Source: JANOYY01 sp043720395 (GTDB lineage: Bacteria; Actinomycetota; Acidimicrobiia; Acidimicrobiales; JANYDT01). From it: 64,000 bases of DNA. The position numbers were made by a program, and so were the translations under genes. The DNA lies in NCBI GenBank assembly GCA_043720395.1, contig JAYSSR010000049.1, positions 1 through 64,000 on the forward strand, given 5' to 3'. The notes beneath the pieces are model-generated. The model ran no database searches, had not been told where the DNA came from, and saw nothing but the letters and a program-made list of their open reading frames with translations. Below, in pieces: positions 61,217 through 64,000 of this stretch. The first letter of the stretch is position 1. Each line of letters opens with the position of its first letter.

Positions 61217-62656
61217 ATGCCCATCGAATTCACCATGCCCAAGCTGGGCCTCACCATGGAAGAAGGCACCATCCTGGAGTGGATGGTGCCAGCGGGGACC
61301 GCCGTCACGGCGGGCACTGCGGTGCTCACCGTGGAGACCGACAAGGTCGAGACCGAGGTCGAGATTCCCGAGAGTGGACTGCTGCACATTCTCGGCGAAG
61401 TGGGCGGCACGTATCGGTGCGGCGAGCGGATCGGCTGGATTCTCGGTGAGGGCGAAGCGCCTCCGGAAGGTGCCGGCCCAACGATTTCCGCTGCCACCGC
61501 ACCGGTTTCTGCTTCACCGATGGTCTCGTCCAAGGTGGTGGCGTCCGCTTCGCTCTCGTCTCCAGTTGCCTCGTCGCCAGCGGGCCTGGGCGGACGTCTG
61601 CTGATTTCACCATTTGCCCGCAAGCGAGCCGGGCAGCTTGGCGTCGACGTTCGCACCGTAACGGGCACCGGACCCGGCGGGCGGATCGTGTCCGAGGACG
61701 TGGAGCTGGTGGCCGCATCGGGGACCGCGGTGACTGTTACAACGGCACCAGCTGTAGTTGCCGCCGCATCGACACCACAGCGTCGAGGTGTCGCTCCCGC
61801 GGCCACGTTCGCGGCGATCGAACTCGCTCGCTTGGTCGGCATCGACCTGGCGGCCACTCCCATTCTGGCGACCGCCGCCGACGGACGCATCAGCCGCCAA
61901 GACGTGGCCGACCACGTGCGGAGTCGGATCGCTGATGGTGGCGCGACGACCGCCGCGGCATTCGCCCCACTTGCGCAGGCGCCGACGTCCGTCGTGGCAT
62001 TGCGTGGCATGCGCGGCACGATCGCTAGTCGTATGCGCGCTTCGTTGCAGGACATGGCGCAGCTGACGCTGATGATGGACGTCGACATGGACGCCGTGGT
62101 CGCCGATCGCACCAGCCGCAAGGGGGCAGCGTCCGTGCCGGGTTACACCGACTACGTGATCGCCGCCAGTGCACGGGCACTCCGTGAGCACCTGCGGGTG
62201 AATAGCCAGGTGACCGCCGATGGCATCGCCCTGCTGCCGCGCGTCAACGTGGGGATGGCCGTGGCGCTCGACGAGGGCCTCGTCGTCCCAGTCGTCCACG
62301 ACGCCGACGAGCTCTCGCTTGAAGAACTAAGCGCGCAGACCACCCGACTCGCCGACGCTGCACGAGGCGGTTCCCTGAAGCTGTCCGATCTGGAGGGCGG
62401 CACGTTCTCGGTCTCCGCGCTCGGCAGCTATGGCGTCGATGGATTCACGCCGGTCATCAACCCACCGAACGCCGCCATCCTTGGCGTGGGTCGCCTGCGC
62501 GACGACGTCGCGTGGACGGAAGACGGTGCAATCCGCCGGGTGAAGCGTCTCACGCTCAGCCTCACCTGGGACCACCGCGTCCTCGACGGCGCACCCGCCG
62601 CCGAATTCGTCCGCACCATCTGCCGCCTCCTCGACGACCCGACCACCTTGGGATAG
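61217..62656 (+). CDS. Dihydrolipoamide acyltransferase (E2)
   Basis: 479 residues from ATG 61217. Lipoyl domain with Lys43 in ETDKVE; E3-binding domain LISPFARKRAGQLGVDV then GTGPGGRI (about 130-165); a second, weaker E3-binding-like segment AIELARLVGIDLAATPI then DGRISRQDVADHV (about 195-230); catalytic domain ending TWDHRVLDGAPAAEF with HxxxDG. Core of an acetoin- or pyruvate-type dehydrogenase complex. No E3 gene is in the window. Confidence 0.9.
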   Translation: MPIEFTMPKLGLTMEEGTILEWMVPAGTAVTAGTAVLTVETDKVETEVEIPESGLLHILGEVGGTYRCGERIGWILGEGEAPPEGAGPTISAATAPVSASPMVSSKVVASASLSSPVASSPAGLGGRLLISPFARKRAGQLGVDVRTVTGTGPGGRIVSEDVELVAASGTAVTVTTAPAVVAAASTPQRRGVAPAATFAAIELARLVGIDLAATPILATAADGRISRQDVADHVRSRIADGGATTAAAFAPLAQAPTSVVALRGMRGTIASRMRASLQDMAQLTLMMDVDMDAVVADRTSRKGAASVPGYTDYVIAASARALREHLRVNSQVTADGIALLPRVNVGMAVALDEGLVVPVVHDADELSLEELSAQTTRLADAARGGSLKLSDLEGGTFSVSALGSYGVDGFTPVINPPNAAILGVGRLRDDVAWTEDGAIRRVKRLTLSLTWDHRVLDGAPAAEFVRTICRLLDDPTTLG

Positions 62657-62683
62657 CGAGCGCCGGCACGGCGCGTTCAACGG

Positions 62684-62766
62684 TCGACGAGTGCGCCCAC
62701 AGCGCCACGTTGACCGCGCAGCGCTGCTCTGTGACACCAACGTGGCGCTGTGCCGTCACTCGTCGA
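62684..62766. repeat. Dispersed hairpin repeat, family B, copy 2
   Basis: TCGACGAGTG and CACTCGTCGA outer arms; inner CACAGCGCCACGTTG with CAACGTGGCGCTGTG; loop rich in GCGCAGCGCTG. It sits between converging E2 and VOC genes. Confidence 0.75.
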
Positions 62767-62771
62767 TCCCA

Positions 62772-63272
62772 TTACCCGGTCGGCGATGCCTCATCGGGCG
62801 GCGGCAGATTCCGTCCGATTCGCAAGACGTTCCCCGAAGGATCGGCGACCTCGAATTCCCGCATGCCCCATGGCCGATCAGTCAGCGCACCGACGGGCAG
62901 GCCGGCCTCTCCCCACGCTGCATGCCATCCGTCGGCGGCAGGGTTGTTGATGTACAACGCCGCATCATTGCGCATCGGGTCGACCACGTCGGACACCGCG
63001 AGATGCAAGACCTCAGCCCCATCGCGCGAAACGAATGCGTAGCCGTCGTCATACGCATCGACAACAAATCCGGCCATTTCGTAGAAACGGCGTGACGCCG
63101 TCACGTCGGCCGTTGCAAAAATCGGCGTCGCCGACACGACACCGGTTGAGACGGCGAGCCATTGCACACAGCCGCGACACACCACCGTGTCCGGGTGACA
63201 GGCCAGCGAGCCCGTCTCGGCCCGTGAACGGGCTTCTCCGCAGCACGAGCAGTTCACCAATTCGGTCGTCAC
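62772..63272 (-). CDS. VOC-family protein with N-terminal zinc-ribbon-like segment
   Basis: 166 residues. First 45 residues have CSCCGEARSRAE, CHPDTVVCRGC (two Cys pairs), then a VOC domain: ATPIFATADVTASRRFYEMA, YAFVSRDGAEVLHL, WGMREFEVADPSGNVLRIGR (Glu ligand region). The pattern resembles bleomycin-resistance/glyoxalase-like proteins with an added ribbon. Function unknown. Confidence 0.7.
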   Translation of the reverse strand: MTTELVNCSCCGEARSRAETGSLACHPDTVVCRGCVQWLAVSTGVVSATPIFATADVTASRRFYEMAGFVVDAYDDGYAFVSRDGAEVLHLAVSDVVDPMRNDAALYINNPAADGWHAAWGEAGLPVGALTDRPWGMREFEVADPSGNVLRIGRNLPPPDEASPTG

Positions 63273-63372
63273 ATCGCCACGATACGCCCGGACACGAAAG
63301 AGCGGGCGTCGTCACGACCTGCGAGACCAGTCCGGAGCTGTCGTTGGAATCACAAGCCAGCGCGGCACGTCG

Positions 63373-63459
63373 TCGAACGACGGGTGCGCCCATAGCGCCA
63401 CGTTGACCGCGCAGCGCTGCGCTGTGCCGCCAACGTGGCGCTGGGCCGTCACTCGTCGA
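63373..63459. repeat. Dispersed hairpin repeat, family B, copy 3
   Basis: Same arms and loop as 62684-62766 (GCGCCACGTTGACCGCGCAG segment identical in both), with a few changes in the right arm. It lies between the VOC start and the CoA-transferase end. Confidence 0.75.
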
Positions 63460-63546
63460 CGCCAAACTGCACCCGCGGCACGAAGGGTCGTAGAGAGACG
63501 AGTTGCCACCCGACGACGCTGACCCGAGCAGGTGGGTGTTTGGACG

Positions 63547-64000
63547 TCAGCGGATGACGCCAGCCGTCCGCAGGGTGTCGAGCGCAACGTCGTCGTAGCC
63601 GTACTCGCGCAGCACGGATTCGGTGGACTGGCCCAGTTCGTCGACGGACCACACCGGCGCGTGCTGTGTGTTGCTGAAGCGCACCGGCGGCTTGGCGTGG
63701 CGCATGGGTCCCGCGGTCGGGTGCTCCCAGGAATGCACCACCTCGTTGTGCAGCACCTGCGGGTCCACGAACACCGAGTCGAGATCGCCCACCTGAGCCG
63801 ACGGCACCTGCTCAGCGCGCAGACGAATCATCAGTTCGTCGGTCGTCATGGAACGGAACGCATCGTCGAGCAACGCCCCCAGCGCCTCGAAGTTCGCCGA
63901 CGTCTGCCGCTTCTGGGGCGTGTCGAACCGAGGGTCGTCGGACCACTCCGGATGACCCAGCGCTCGGCAGAGGCCGGCGAACTCCATATTCGACGCCACG
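63547..64000 (-). CDS. Class III CoA-transferase (CaiB/BaiF family), C-terminal part
   Basis: About 150 residues of the C-terminus, running off the window end. FAGLCRALGHPEWSDDPRFD, TTDELMIRLRAEQVPSAQVG and VVHSWEHPTAGPMRHAKPPV match the CaiB/BaiF family. The catalytic Asp would lie upstream, outside the window. These enzymes move CoA between carboxylic acids; it would activate a substrate of the neighbouring pathway. Confidence 0.85.
   Translation of the reverse strand, partial: VASNMEFAGLCRALGHPEWSDDPRFDTPQKRQTSANFEALGALLDDAFRSMTTDELMIRLRAEQVPSAQVGDLDSVFVDPQVLHNEVVHSWEHPTAGPMRHAKPPVRFSNTQHAPVWSVDELGQSTESVLREYGYDDVALDTLRTAGVIR

Overview
The window is high-GC DNA from an actinobacterium, most plausibly an uncultured member of the Acidimicrobiia. 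I infer this from cofactor-linked families rather than from any marker gene: a mycothiol-type DinB/maleylpyruvate-isomerase-like protein, an F420-type luciferase-like oxidoreductase, a mycofactocin-type SDR, two P450s, a Rieske oxygenase and many acyl-CoA genes. It reads as a large catabolic region for hydrophobic or aromatic carboxylic compounds. No rRNA, tRNA, cas or phage genes were seen.

Layout. 1-85 is the 3' end of a group II intron. 190-3148 holds an ATP-grasp protein, a carboxymuconolactone-decarboxylase (AhpD)-like gene with an in-frame TGA where the second Cys of CxxC belongs, followed by a bacterial-SECIS-like hairpin (the strongest novelty here), and a coupled DinB-like gene. 3172-5167 is decaying DNA: a 2-oxoglutarate oxygenase joined to a reversed HAD-hydrolase fragment, a methyltransferase and an orphan phosphatase tail. 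5663-15237 is a minus-strand unit: branched-chain-type ABC transporter (binding protein, fused LivHM, LivG, LivF), an AttH/CrtC-like protein, an APH-family kinase with a small helical partner, and three SnoaL-like proteins. 15569-20822 holds a deleted SDR, a second kinase, a toxin/antitoxin-like pair, a TIM-barrel isomerase and a P450. 21003-30912 is a second minus-strand unit of about 10 kb: carotenoid-cleavage-type oxygenase, kinase, a second LIV transporter, a PEP-utilising enzyme and an SDR. 31034-35687 holds a flavin oxygenase, two MaoC-type hydratase subunits, a TetR regulator and divergent SDR and MDR genes. 37638-43014 is a Ltp2-like aldolase/DUF35/VOC/kinase/P450/ABM operon. 43139-48818 carries SDRs, a nitroreductase, an acyl-CoA ligase and an alcohol dehydrogenase bracketed by 111-bp inverted repeats. 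48891-54979 has a Rieske operon, small-barrel enzymes and a second TetR. 55229-62656 is acyl-CoA dehydrogenase, SDR, ThuA, E1 alpha, E1 beta, AcoX and E2. The window ends inside a class III CoA-transferase.

How it may work together (inference). ABC importers bring in a substrate. Oxygenases (CCO, P450, Rieske, flavin) and dehydrogenases oxidise it. CoA ligase, acyl-CoA dehydrogenases, MaoC hydratases and the Ltp2/DUF35 aldolase shorten it. APH-family kinases with small helical partners may activate hydroxyacyl-CoAs as in the LvaA/LvaB system. An acetoin/2-oxoacid-dehydrogenase-like complex handles ketonic products. Two TetR regulons are suggested by recurring palindromes: TTAC-N5-GTAA (30964, 33878) and ACTAACC-N4-GGTTAGT-like (43056, 52363, 53382, 55073, 56561). 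Two families of dispersed intergenic hairpins and several internally deleted genes show active genome remodelling.
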